DNA from: Cladorhizidae sp. MBARI D1340-BT2
Taxonomy: Eukaryota; Porifera; Demospongiae; Poecilosclerida; Cladorhizidae
DNA: 64,000 nucleotides
Direction: 5' to 3'
NCBI GenBank assembly: GCA_028752905.1
Contig: JAQNBH010000004.1
Span: 38,372,336 to 38,436,335, forward strand
Below the pieces are notes generated by a model, which worked only from the letters and a program-made list of their open reading frames with translations, searched no databases and was not told where the DNA came from. Both the position numbers and the translations under genes were made by a program. Numbering within the stretch: position 1 is the stretch's first letter; every line of letters begins with the position of its first letter. Positions 46,284 to 58,834 of the stretch are shown one piece after another.

Positions 46284-46705
46284 TTAATAAAACAAATAAT
46301 TACATTATACTCTAGCTATTTACCTCTTTAAGAGGGTTTTTTAATGTCTTTTGCTTGGAGTCTTTCAATCCACCATAGCTAGATAGCTTGCCAGAGGCCA
46401 GAGTTCAGCTCATGTGACCCAGAGAGCAAGAGTTCAGCTCACGTGACCCAGAGAGTAAAAGGTAACACATCTTTTGATGTATACACCTGTGGTTTTAACT
46501 GCAACAAGGTTAAGTGAAAAATACAGATCTGGATTTGCCATTTTGGTGCCTCATTAAATGTTACTGCCTCATTAAAAGAAGCTATAATGAGGAAATCATA
46601 CTCTTTATCTGAATTTCATTAGTGTACATTATTATTGTAGTATTCTGGAATTTTATTACTATTATTATTCTCATTATTATCGTAATATCGTAATATTGTC
46701 CAAAA

Positions 46706-46755
46706 GGGGGGGGGTTGCAACCCCCTCAACCCCCCCCCCCCCCCCCCCCCCCCCC
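46706..46755. repeat. Poly-G and poly-C tracts at the hAT end
   Basis: A G run at 46706-46713 and a C run of about 26 bases ending at 46755, a few bases inside the hAT right end. They are typical of slippage at hAT sub-terminal G/C tracts and are a likely place for sequencing or assembly error. Confidence 0.7.
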
Positions 46756-46777
46756 ACAGAACCGGCCCTGAATGTAC

Positions 46778-49300
46778 CTTCACTGCTAGAATTGCCAGAG
46801 GATGGTGCAGTGGTAAGTACACATAAGGTCCCTCAATACCCTTTACCTATTATGTGTGCTCAATAGCCATGGACCTGATGGAACCCCTACCAGCCATGGA
46901 CCACGAGCCAAAATGTGGCTAAGGGATTGATACACCCCTTCTCCTTCCTTGGAGTCACTCATGAGATCCTCACAATTGCATGACCAACTTTGGAAGTAAC
47001 CCCATACATGATTTCTACAACCTCTTTAGTGTCAGGTCAATCCGCAAACCACCAGCATACCAATGGGATCATTGAGTGGTGCAATGCTATGCTCAAATCT
47101 AGACTATGGAAATATGTAGATTATTTCAAAGGTCAATGGCAGGAAATGTTATCATTTATCCTTTTTGAATACCAGGAGATTCACCAAGAATCTGCGGAAT
47201 AACTCCTGGTTTGAACTACACTTCAGTAGCAGTCCAAGGGATCCACTTGATTGTCTAAAGAAGTAGTGGAAGCCATCCCATATGGACAGGGAGAGAGAGC
47301 CCTGTCTTTCATGTGTGACACATACAATAAGGTCGAGGTGGCCAGGGACATGGTGGATGACAAGGAGGTAGCAGCCAAGCAGGACATGAAGTTATGGTAT
47401 GACAAGTCTGCCAGGGAGCAGTCTTTCAAACTCAATGAACTGGTACTTTTGTTGCATCCCATTACCTCAAACAAACAAAATGGCAAGGTCCATTCTATAT
47501 TGTTGATATAATCTCTTCTACCACCTACAAGGTTGGCAGGACAGCTGCCCCAAGCCACTCTGCACATTTCATGCACAGCAAATGCAGTCTAGGTGGGAGT
47601 TACCGTTGGCAGTCTGCTTGCTTGGGAATGACACCTGCTGCATAGGATCGATCCTCCACTGACTCCCATCTCCCGGATCTAGTAGATGTTCCAAAGTGGC
47701 AAGAGCAGGAGGATGCTACCCCCTCCATTGGTCAGGAACTTACTCAGAGCCCACCGTCGACATTCAGCAGTTCCTGGACCGATACAGATCTACACCTTCT
47801 TTTATACCCCCGGATGGAACATGGTGATGTTCATTACCATCGAAACAGGAGAAGCCAAACCCATTAGTTCACCCTCTTACCATCTGAACACAGCCAGCGA
47901 TGAGGCAGTGAAATGCAAAGTCAACCAGATGCTGAGAGACACCCTCATCGAAATCAGCAGAATTCCCTAGGCAGACCCTATTGTCCCGCTGTCAAAGATG
48001 GATGGTTCCATGAGGATCTGCATAGATTTCCAAAAACTAAACGCAGTATCCCATCTCGACCCCTATCTGATGCCCTGCATTGATCACAAATGGATGGATT
48101 TGCTGGGGTGAGTTACCTCACATAGATTTAGCTAAAGGATGCCTGTAGCAGCAGTATATTGCTAAAAGACAAATTTACTACATCCTACTGGAAGTATCAG
48201 TTCCTAGTGATGCCTTTTGGGCTGGTGGGGGCACTGGAATGATTTCAATGCATCATTCCCTGTTTGGAGACATCTCCAGGTTTGAAGTTGATGACCTAAT
48301 TGTCTTCAGCTTAAGCTGGTAGGAGCTTCTGGATCATTTGGAGGAGACAATGACCAGACTGGCCAGTGTGGAACTTACAACCAAGCTCAGCAATTGCCAC
48401 ATTGCCATGAGTGCATCTACATAGGTCACTGCATGCTGACCTTCATCACTCTCAACCAAGAACAAGAAGGATGTTCATTCCTTTCTAGGTTTAGTGGACT
48501 ACTATAGATCTTTTATTGCACATTTTAACAACATAGCCACACCACTAACTAACATCACCCAAAACGATATGCCCGACCATGTCAAGTGGGATGACTCCCA
48601 CCAGACAGCATATGATTACCTCAAGTCTACGCTGGAGGCTGACCCAATCCTCCTGAGCCCAGACTATTCAATTCATCATACAGTGCAACACTTTGGTCGG
48701 TGGCATCGATGCTGTTCTGAGTCAGATACGATGATGTGGGTGACTATCCTATAGAATTCTTATCCTTGATGCTGCTTTTGAGGGAGAAGAACTAGACAAT
48801 GGTGAAGAGGGAAAGCCGCGTGATCATGGCGGGTGTCAAAACTTTCGATGTGTAAGTGGCAGGAGGACTGTTTTGCATCATCACAAATCACAACTGCCTC
48901 CGGTATCTTGACAGAATGAAGCACATGTAACAATGAGTATATTTCATTCAGTGGGCTTCTCGCCTTCAAACCTACATATACACCATCCAATGGCTCTGCT
49001 AATGGTAACATGGATGGCCTATATCTTTTGGCAGACTTGAAGGATGAACCATGTTTCACTGCAGGGTAGTATCAGTGGGAGTGTGAAGGATTGCCAGGCA
49101 CAGACTCATCACAAACTGACATCACCGAGTCCACCACAAGACACTAGGATGATATCAGTTTCCATAGGACTAAATATGGTCACCTCAAGCAGTGGAGCGT
49201 CAGCCTCCAGAATGTCATGAGACAAACCAGAATTCATAGAATTGGTCAAACAGGATGTAATGATGTATTATTTTACCTTCTATGGCCTGATTAGAATCGG
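46778..49300 (+). pseudogene. Outer gypsy element: integrase, then RT, then RNase H
   Basis: Degraded integrase core (SANHQHTNGIIEWCNAMLKS at ~47035-47100, WKYVDYFKGQWQEML) and integrase C-terminus (MKLWYDKSAREQSFKLNELV at ~47390) come first. RT follows (VNQMLRDTLIEI, SKMDGSMRICIDFQKLNAV at ~47990, VDYYRSFIAHFNNIATPL at ~48490) and RNase H (GVKTFDV, ITNHNCLRYLDRMK at ~48830-48910). The integrase-before-RT order matches Gmr1-like elements. A TATA-like CTATTTAAAGG near 49310 may mark the 3' LTR. Many stops. Confidence 0.75.
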
Positions 49301-50689
49301 GGATGGTAACCTATTTAAAGGATCTAGCCACTGAGACCAGTCAGTCCGTTCTTATGCTGTGTAAGTATCCTGGAACCAAGAAATATTATTCTATTAGTAT
49401 ATTATAATGATAAGCTAATAGGATCCACAACAGTCTGTGTCTGTCAAACTTAGTAAATGATTTACAAAAACATTTGGATAAAATAAAATAAAATGCATTT
49501 GGCAGCTTCTTAGGTTTGTGATTTCAGAGATGGAGACAATGTACTTATTCATTAAAGCAGTAAATGAGATAAATTACTTGCATGCCCTAATAAAGCTAGG
49601 TAGATCGAGGCACAATCTGCATAAAGCTACTGTAGATTTAGGCCAACTCTTAAAGCTTTGTCTATGTTTATTGTTGCTAAGCAAGCTAGCAGCACTTTAT
49701 GTACAATGGTGCTATGCAAATGTAAATGCTGTGTATAGTGATGCCAATAAATTTGTTGTATTGTTGTAGTTGCTGTTGAACTGACTTTATGAGATTATGT
49801 TTGTGCCATATCTTGTTTTGTTAGGGACTCATTCACAGTGTGGTAACATCATTACAGTTCCCCATTATATAATTGAACAGACAATTCACCACATAGAGGG
49901 CCTGTATGTTGTTGATAAAATCAGGGTTTAGTTCTCCCTGCTTCACAGCCATTGTTTGCCAAAGAATTTCATCTTTTAAACAAAAATTTCACAATAGCTT
50001 TAATTATCAAAGTCAATCATAATTAGAGCTAAAATTCAGGTGTCTTAATAAAATAGCTATGGTTACCAAAGTCACCGTTTCATAATAATAGCCAGCAGCT
50101 AAATAACACCTAACATAACTAGTTCCTGAGTAGGAAGTAGAAAGAAAATGGTTCACCAAAAAACACAGTGCTTGACCAAGCATTTTGGGCCTGGCAAACA
50201 GGCATAATGCAGTTTGAGAGCATTGACATTAGTCCACCTATCTGTTACCCACAGAAATATTCAACTATACTTGGATCCTAAGAAATTTTACACAGATATA
50301 ATGTGTACTAACCCATTTCTAGCCAGTGTATACTCAAAAAGGTCATGATATACTGTCTCTACACTCAAATGTAGCTAGTATCTTAGTCCATTTCCTAGAG
50401 AAAACTGCAAAACATGAAATCAATTAACTTAATACTTCTTTTTCTGCCATTAGATTGCCATAGGACAGAAGTCAAACAACTCAGAAAGCAACAGCACCTT
50501 TTTATCACATGTATGAGTGTATGTGTTTAGTGACAAATTATGTTTTCCATTATTACGACTCTGAATGTCGGAAGGTGCATTAGCTATTACAAACACTTGG
50601 TTTAGAAAATTGCTATCATTTATGTGAATATGTCATGTATTTTGAGCATAGATAATATATGCTCAATATTTAAACAAATTAGATGCAAA
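49301..50689. other. No gene recognised
   Basis: Probably intron of the receptor gene. Short frames only, none with a family match. Confidence 0.45.
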
Positions 50690-51175
50690 TTGTTTGGACA
50701 ATATGAATTATTTGGGTAATTAAATTACAATGAATGCTGCACCTTTGATGTGCAAGTAATGTTTAGTAATACTGTACTTGTACTAGACAATAGAAGTTAT
50801 AAAATCCTGTTTAGTACCTCGGAGAAAGATTTAAGCATGCTGGAAAAAAATTTGGAGCAGAAATTAGCTAAAGCTCCATTAAAGCTACTAAAAAAGCTGA
50901 CAAGTGAGATTTAGCTAAACTATATTTCCATGTTCCATTCATTTAATGATTTGATTAGTTGCACACATATTCTGGGTGTGTTCTAATGAAGATGTGCTCT
51001 TTTATTGAAATATATATATAGAGAGATGCACAAAAACACTTCCGTCTCTATGACAATTATTAACAGTAGCAGTGTTCTTGGTCTAGATTTCATTGTTTAT
51101 TTTTAGTTTTATCTTTTTCATCATCTGCTTCATCACATTTTGCTTGCAAAGGAAATCATCACTGTTAATCTCTCT

Positions 51176-51305
51176 CTCAAGGATTGCCACACATTCAGAT
51201 GCAAGAATATGGGTGACTACCATGACTACTACCTTCTGACAGATGTCCTTCTCCTGCTCAATATCTTTGAGAACTCTTGACTACACCCGACTGGCTTAGG
51301 ATTTT
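51176..51305 (+). pseudogene. PolB fossil, unit 1
   Basis: Plus-strand frame reads HTFRCKNMGDYHDYYLLTDV then LLLLNIFENS. This matches the G-D/E-Y-H-D-x-Y-L-x-T-D-V-L-L-L-A-D-V-F-E motif of protein-primed family B DNA polymerases as in Polinton/Maverick elements (DNA_pol_B_2). Only about 40 codons remain, 150 bases from an SRCR exon. Confidence 0.65.
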
Positions 51306-51450
51306 ATCTACCATTTATAATTCGCTAGTGAAAATGCAATATTCAATAAAAAGTACTACTTTCTTTAGAAATTTAGAAATTCACTAGACCAAATCATTAA
51401 TAATGAATGGCATATTTTAGAACATTCTAGTTTGGGATGTTATTACTTAC

Positions 51451-51774
51451 TATCTTGGCAGCTCACTCCAGCATATTTGGAGCAATTGGTTTCAAATGGT
51501 CGAACATTACAGTTAAATAGACTCCTCTCAGTTCCAGTGCATCTGACATTTGTCAACCAGCTCATTGCAATGTCACCAGCAACATCAGGTAGTGAAAGAG
51601 GAGTGGCTCCAGTAGTAGGATGTCCTAGCTGCCTGCATGCAACTTGGGCATCAGCAAGCCCCCATCCACTATAACACACTGTGCCCCAGACATTGATGTG
51701 GCAGATTTCTACATGTCCACTAGTATTAGAGCCTGCTTGCAGTCTGATTGATCCTTGAGTGCAAGGTGCTTCAC
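51451..51774 (-). CDS. SRCR domain exon E (1.9-kb array)
   Basis: A 324-bp phase 1-1 exon with acceptor ATCAAAAG and donor GTAAGT. Encodes [55 protein letters not shown] and NCSKYAGVSC. The domain is complete and open. Slightly shorter than F-H (no YRSQ before the last cysteines). Confidence 0.9.
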
Positions 51775-52429
51775 CTTTTGATAAAATATTAATACAACAT
51801 AAAAATAATTTCATACAAGAATATCACAAGGCACAATTTTCAGAATTGTAGATGTTCATGTATGTGATTATAGTTATACCTGGTTATATATATGTAAACA
51901 AGGTAATGTAATTTGATGTTTATTTCACAGCATTACTCTATATACATTTGACAGGTCACATATTTCAACCGAGTGGATCAATCATCCTAATTCTAAACTA
52001 GTCTTTAAAATGATTTAGCACTGTTGGACAAAAGTTTAACTAGCTTGCTCTTATTATAAACAATATGGCTCACCCTAAACAACTTAAAAATATTACTCTC
52101 TATAGCTGTGAATGCACAAACATAGATTTAGTGGTCATTATAATTATACTCCTTTATAAAGAAATGATTATTCATATGCTGTTCCATGAAAGCTAAACAT
52201 ATAATCGTTAATAAAATCGTTTAGAAGGACAAAAAATTAAATTTTTGGACTAAAATATATCGATATTTTCTGTTATTATTGTAGTAAAATTAATGTATAT
52301 GATATAAAAAATAAAATTTGTATATATGTTAAAAAACAAGTCAAAATGTCTACTCGTTGTAAACAATTGTGAACTCCAGCCCATCAAGAGTCAAGTAGTC
52401 ACAAAATCCTACAATGGGGTCTGGGGACA

Positions 52430-52485
52430 TGAGAGTTAAAGAGACTGCTCTCAGTTCAAACATGTCACATATATTTTAACGAGCC
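52430..52485 (-). pseudogene. Small SRCR fossil in the intron
   Basis: Plus-strand GTTAAAGAGACTGCTCTCAG followed by TTCAAACATGTCAC resembles the live exons' block that ends the SRCR domain (ACAGTTAAAGAGACT...CTCAG). Copies recur at 54194-54240 and 56143-56186. Confidence 0.5.
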
Positions 52486-52984
52486 ATTTGAGAGCCATGA
52501 AGAACAAAAATTCAGTAGATTAGCAGTTGCAATAGTAGGCTGTGCATATTTATATTCAAACTGGGAATAACAAATCTCCAATAGACATGTGAGCTGGCTA
52601 GTTTTGGCAGTATTCCAAAGCAGTAAAAATGGTGAGTCAGCTTTGCTGAGGTCATTATTCCAAACACATATTATCTATTTTTTGTTGGATTTTCAGAACA
52701 GATTAGTAGCTAAAAAATTTGGACAATACGAATTGTTCTGGTAATTAAATTACAAGATGCATCTTTGATGTGCAAGTTATGCTTATTAATACTAGACAAT
52801 TGAATAGAGGGAATAAAATTCTGTTTACAACCTCAGAGAAAGTTTAAGCAGAAATTGGTATCTCTATGCCAATATTGACACTAGCAGTGTTCTTGGTCTA
52901 GCTTTCATTGTTTATATTTAGTTCTACTTTTTTCATCGTCTGCTTCGTAACTTTTTGCTTGCAAAGAAAATCGTCACTGTTAAT

Positions 52985-53115
52985 CTCTCTCTCAGGGATT
53001 GCACACCCATTCAGATGTAAGAATATATTGGCGACTACCATGACTTCTACCTTCATACAGATGTCCTCCTCCTGCCCAATATCTTTGAGAACTCTTACTA
53101 CATCTGACTGGGTTA
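52985..53115 (+). pseudogene. PolB fossil, unit 2
   Basis: Same fossil as at 51.2 kb. Reads IGDYHDFYLHTDVLLLPNIF in one frame, then ENS. The approach sequence CTCTCTCTCAGGGATTGCAC is shared with the other units. Confidence 0.65.
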
Positions 53116-53265
53116 GGTTTTTATCCACCATTCAGCTAGTGAATATGCAATATTCAATAAAAAGGCCTACTGTCTTTAGAAATTCATACCTACAAATCTC
53201 CAAAGCTTTTCATAATGAATAGTATATTGTAAAACATTCTAGTTTGAGGTGTCATCAATACTTAC

Positions 53266-53595
53266 TATCTTTGCAGCTCACTCCAGCATATTGTGAGCGA
53301 TAACAATTGGTTTCAAATGGTGGAACATTACAGCTAAAGAGACTTCTCTCAGATCCAACACAACTGACATTTGTCAACCAGCTCACTGCAATGTCACCAG
53401 CAACAGCAGGTAGTGAAAGAGTAGTGGCTCCAGTAGTAGGGAGTCCTAGTTGCCTGCATGCAACTTGGGCATCAGCAAGCCCCCATCCACTAGAACACAC
53501 TGTTCCCCAGACATTGATGTGGCAGACTTCTATATGTCCACTAGTATTAGTGACTGCTTGCAGTCTGATTGATCCTTGAGTGCAAGGTGCTTGAC
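53266..53595 (-). CDS. SRCR domain exon F (1.9-kb array)
   Basis: A 330-bp phase 1-1 exon. Encodes [57 protein letters not shown] and NCYRSQYAGVSCKDS. Open from acceptor to donor. Almost the same as G and H. Confidence 0.9.
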
Positions 53596-54914
53596 CTTTG
53601 ATAAAATATTAATATAAAAATGATCTCGTACACAGCAAGAACACGAGGTAAAATTTTCAGAATTGTAATTCATTAGATGTTCATGTATGTAATTAAGGAT
53701 ATGTAAACAAGTTAATGCAATCTATTGCTTATGTCACAGAATTACTCAATGTACATTGACATGCAACTGAGTGGATCAATCAGTACCTAATTTTAAACTT
53801 GTATTAAAATGATTTAGCACTAACAGTAATGTTGGACAAAACTGTAAGTAGCTTGCTCTTATTATAAACAATATGGCTCACCCTAAACGACTTACTCTAT
53901 GGCACAAACATAGATTTAGTGGTCATTACTCCTTTATAAAGGAATGATTATTCATAATTATGCTGTTCCATGAAAGCTACATTACATGAACATATAATCA
54001 TTAATATAATCTTTTAGAAGGACAAAAAATGATATCACAAATTTTTTGACTAAGTTATTATTGTAGTGAAATTAATATAAATTTGTTTATGTGTTAAAAA
54101 ATAAGTCAAAATGTCTACTCATTGTAGACAATTGTGAACTCCAGCCCATCACAGTCAAGTAATCATAAAATCCTACAATGGGGGCTGGGGACATGAGAGT
54201 TAAAGAGACTGCTCAGAGTTCAAACATGTCACATATATTTTAACGAGCCATTTGAGAGCCATGAAGAACAAAAATTCAGTAGATTATCATCTGCAATAGT
54301 AGGAAATAATAGCTGTGCATATTTATATTCAAACTGGGAATAACAAATCTCCAATAGACATGTGAGCTGGCTAGTTTTGTCAGTTATTCCTTTTGTTTCC
54401 AAAGCAGTAAAAATGGTGTCAGCTTTGCTGAGGTCATTATTCCAAACATATATTATCTATTTTTTGTTGAATGTTTATTGATTTTCAGAACAGATTAGTA
54501 GCTAAAAAATTTGGATATGGTAATTAAATTACAAGTTGCATCTTTGATGTGCAAATTTTGTTTATTAATACTAGAAAATAGAGGGAATAAAATTCTGTTT
54601 ACAACCTCAGAGAAAGAAATTGGCTAAACTTCCATTAAAGGTAATAAAAAAAGCTGACACAGTGAGATTTAGCTAAAATATATTTCCATGTTTACAGTGC
54701 GCTCGTTCCATTCATTTAATGATTTAATTATTTGCGTACATATTTGAGATGTGTTCAAATGCGGATGTGCTCTAATATTGGAACATAATTTATTGACATT
54801 AATATATCTATGCCAATATTGTGTTCTTGGTCTAGCTTTCATTGTTTATAATTATTTAGTTCTACTTTTTTCATCATCTGCTTCGTCACTTTTTACTTGC
54901 AAAGAAAATCGTCA

Positions 54915-55050
54915 CTGTTAATCTCTCTCTCAGTGATTGCACACCCATTCAGATGTAAGAATATGGGCGATTAGCACAACTTCTACCTTCATACAGATGT
55001 CCTTCTCCTGCCCAATATCTTTGATAACTATGACTACAACTGACTGGGTT
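54915..55050 (+). pseudogene. PolB fossil, unit 3
   Basis: Third copy of the PolB fossil, with more damage: the H-D of the motif is altered (GATTAGCACAACTTCTACC), but the following block for Y-L-H-T-D-V-L-L-L remains. Confidence 0.55.
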
Positions 55051-55198
55051 AGGATTTTATCCACCATTCAGCTAGTGAATATGCAATATTCAATAAAAAG
55101 GACTACTGTCTTTAGAAATTCATCCCACCAAACCTCCAAAGCTTTTCATACTGAATAAAATATTGTAAAACATTCTAGTTTGAGGTGTCATTACTTAC

Positions 55199-55528
55199 TA
55201 TCTTTGCAGCTCACTCCAGCATATTGTGAGCGATAACAATTGGTTTCAAATGGTGGAACATTACAATTAAAGAGACTTCTCTCAGATCCAACACAACTGA
55301 CATTTGTCAACCAGCTCACTGCAATGTCAACTGCAACAGCAGGTAGTGAAAGAGTAGTGGCTACAGTAGTAGGGAGTCCTAGTTGCCTGCATGCAACTTG
55401 GGCATCAGCAAGCCCCCATCCACTAGAACACACTGTTCCCCAGACATTGATGTGGCAGACTTCTATATGTCCACTAGTATTAGTGCCTGCTTGCAGTCTG
55501 ATTGATCCTTGAGTGCAAGGTGCTTGAC
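55199..55528 (-). CDS. SRCR domain exon G (1.9-kb array)
   Basis: A 330-bp phase 1-1 exon like F. Differences include VATTLSLPAVAVDIAVSW in place of GATTLSLPAVAGDIAVSW, and SLFNC in place of SLFSC, restoring a possible N-glycosylation-type residue seen in other copies. Open throughout. Confidence 0.9.
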
Positions 55529-56854
55529 CTTTGATAAAATATTAATATATAAATGATCTCGTACACAGCAAGAACACGAGGTAAAATTTTCAGAATTGTA
55601 ATTCATTAGATGTTCATGTATGTAATTAAGGTCTTAGATATGTAAACAAGTTAATGCAATCTATTGCTTATGTCACAGAATTACTCAATGTACATTGACA
55701 TGCAACTGAGTGGATCAATCAGTACCTAATTTTAAACTTGTATTAAAATGATTTAGCACTAACAGTAATGTTGGACAAAACTGTAAGTAGCTTGCTCTTA
55801 TTATAAACAATATGGCTCACCCTACTATCTATAGCTGTGAATGCACAAACATAGAATTAGTGGTCATTACTCCTTTATAAAGGAATGATTATTCATAATT
55901 ATGCTGTTCCATGAAAGCTACATTACATGAACATAATTATAATCATTAATAAAATCTTTTAGAAGGACAAAAAATGATATCACAATTTTTTTGGCTAAGT
56001 TATTATTGTAGTGAAATTAATATAAATTTGTTTATGTGTTAAAAAATAAGTCAAAATATCTACTCGTTGTAAACAATTGTGAACTCCAGCCCATCAAGAG
56101 TCAAGTAGTCATAAAATCCTACATGGGGGCTGGGGACATGAGAGTTAAAGAGACTGCTCCAAGTTCAAACATGTCACATATATTTTAACGAGCCATTTGA
56201 GAGCCATGAAAAACAAAAATTCAGTAGATTATCATCTGCAATAGTAGGAGCTGTGCATATTTATATTCAAACTGGGAATTACAAATCTCCAATAGAATAT
56301 GAGCTGGCTAGTTTTGTCAGTATTCCTTTTGTTTCCAAAGCAGTAAAAATGTGGTCAGCTTTGCTGAGGTCATTATTCCTTACATAAATTATCTATTTTT
56401 TGTTGAATCTTTATTGATTTTCAGAACAGATTAGTAGCTAAAAAATTTGGATATGGTAATTAAATTACAAGTTGCATCTTTGATGTGCAAATTTTGTTTA
56501 TTAATACTAGAAAATAGAGGGAATAAAATTCTGTTTACAACCTCAAAGAAATTGGCTAAACTTCCATTAAAGGTAATAAAAAAAGCTGTCACAGTCAGAT
56601 TTAGCTAAAATATATTTCCATGTTTACAGTGCGCTCGTTCCATTCATTTAACGATTTAATTATTTGCGTACATATTTGAGATGTGTTCAAATGCGGATGT
56701 GCTCTAATATTGGAACATGATTTATTGACATTAATATATCTATGCCAATATTGTGTTCTTGGTCTAGCTTTCATTGTTTATATTTAGTTCTACTTTTTTC
56801 ATCATCTGCTTCGTTACTTTTTACTTGCAAAGAAAATCGTCACATTTAATCTCT

Positions 56855-56985
56855 CTCTCAGGGATTGCACACCCATTCAGATGTAAGAATATGGGCGACT
56901 ACTACAACTTCTACCTTCATACAGATGTCCTTCTCCTGCCCAATATCTTTGAGAACTCTGACTACATCTGACTGGGTTAGGTTTT
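56855..56985 (+). pseudogene. PolB fossil, unit 4
   Basis: Reads FRCKNMGDYYNFYLHTDVLL then LPNIFENSDYI. Keeps the framework of the PolB motif with H-D changed to Y-N. Confidence 0.65.
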
Positions 56986-57126
56986 TATTCACCATTCAGC
57001 TAGTGAATATGCAATATTCAATAAAAAGGCCTACTGTCTTTAGAAATTCACACCTACAAATCTCCAAAGCTTTTCATAATGAATAGTATATTGTAAAACA
57101 TTCTAGTTTGAGGTGTCAATACTTAC

Positions 57127-57456
57127 TATCTTTGCAGCTCACTCCAGCATATTGTGAGCGATAACAATTGGTTTCAAATGGTGGAACATTACAGCTAAAG
57201 AGACTTCTCTCAGATCCAACACAACTGACATTTGTCAACCAGCTCACTGCAATGTCACCAGCAACATAAGGTAGTGAAAGAGTAGTGGCTCCAGTAGTAG
57301 GGAGTCCTAGTTGCCTACATGCAACTTGGGCATCAGCAAGCCCCCATCCATTAGAACACACCTTGCCCCAGACATTGATGTGGCAGACTTCTACATGTCC
57401 AATAGTATTACTGCCTGCTTGCAGTCTGATTGATCCTTGAGTGCAAGGTGCTTGAC
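57127..57456 (-). CDS. SRCR domain exon H (1.9-kb array)
   Basis: A 330-bp phase 1-1 exon. Reads VWGKVCSNGWGLADAQVACR, SCVGSERSLFSC and QYAGVSCKDS. GKVC replaces the usual GTVC. It is the most upstream intact SRCR exon and thus the most N-terminal one found. Confidence 0.9.
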
Positions 57457-58834
57457 CTTTGATAAAATATTAATACAATATATAAATGATCTCATACACA
57501 AAATGATCTCATACACAGCAAGAACACGAGGTAAAATTTTCAGAATTGTAATTCATTAGATATTCATGTAAGTAATTACAGTTACACAAGGTCTTAGATA
57601 TGTAAACAGTTAATGCAATCTACTGCTTATGTCACAGCATTACTCAATGTACATTTGACATGCCACATAGTGCAACTGAGTGGATCAATCAGTACCTAAT
57701 TCTAAACTTGTATTAAAATGATTTAGCACTAACAGTAATGTTGGACAAAACTGTAAGTAGCTTGCTCTTATTATAAACAATATGGCACATCCTTAACTAC
57801 TTAAAAATATTACTCACTATAGCACAAACATAGATTTAGTGGTCATTACTTCTTTATAAAGGAAAGTCTATTCATATGCTGTATGAAAGCTACCTTACAT
57901 GAACAAATCATCATTAGTAGAACCTTTTAGAATGACAAAATATAACATCACAATAAAATGAATCCCAAACGTCTGTTATTGTTGTAGTGAAATTACTCTT
58001 ATATGAAATAATAAAGAAAATTTGTAAGTATGTTAAAAAATAAGTCATAAATATGTACTCATTGTAAACAATTATGAACTCCAACTCATCAAGAGTGGAG
58101 TATTCATTGCTGATATATTTTAAGAAGCCATTTGAGAGCTATCAAGAACAAAAATTCAGTAGATTAGCAGCTCCAATAGCAGGAAGTAATAGCTGTGCAT
58201 ATTTTTATTCAAACTAGGAATGACAAATCTTCAATAGACATGTGAGCTGTGTTGTTTTCAAAGCAGTGAAAATGGCGAAACAGCTTTGCTAAGGTAAGTA
58301 GTCTACACACTTATTATCTATTTTCTTCTGAATGTTTACTGATTTTAAGAACAGATAAGTAGCTAAAATTTTTTGACAATATGAATATGAATTCTTCTGG
58401 TAATTAAATTACAATCAATGCATCTTTGATTGCAAGTTATGTTTAGTAAGATAGAGGATATAAAATCCTGTTTACTACATCGGAGAAAGATTTAAGTATG
58501 TTGGGGGGAAATTTTTGAGCAGATAATGGCTGAAGCTCCATTAAAGATACAAAAAAAGCTGACAAGTGAGATTTAGCTAAAATATATTTCCATGTTTAGA
58601 GTGCACTCGTTCCATTCATTTAATGATTTGATTATTTGCATACATATTTGAGATGTGTTCAAATGTCTATTATCGGAACATGATTAATAGACATGCAGCA
58701 TACAACACTTCCATCCCTATAACAATTATTGACAGTAGCAGTGTTCTTGATCTAGCTTTCATTGTTTATTTTTAGTTCTATCGTCTGCTTCATCATCTTT
58801 TGCTTGCGATGGAAATCAAGACTGTTAATCTCTC

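Larger units (their letters stand above)
40384..46769 (-). mobile_element. hAT transposon with ends and 8-bp target duplication
   Basis: The left end reads AGGGGCGGATC and the right end, on the other strand, AGGGCCGGTTC (9 of 11 alike). GAATGTAC lies directly outside both ends (40376-40383 and 46770-46777). That is the 8-bp target duplication of hAT elements. Inside is a broken hAT-type transposase on the minus strand, itself interrupted by a gypsy gag-pol block. Total 6386 bp. Confidence 0.85.
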
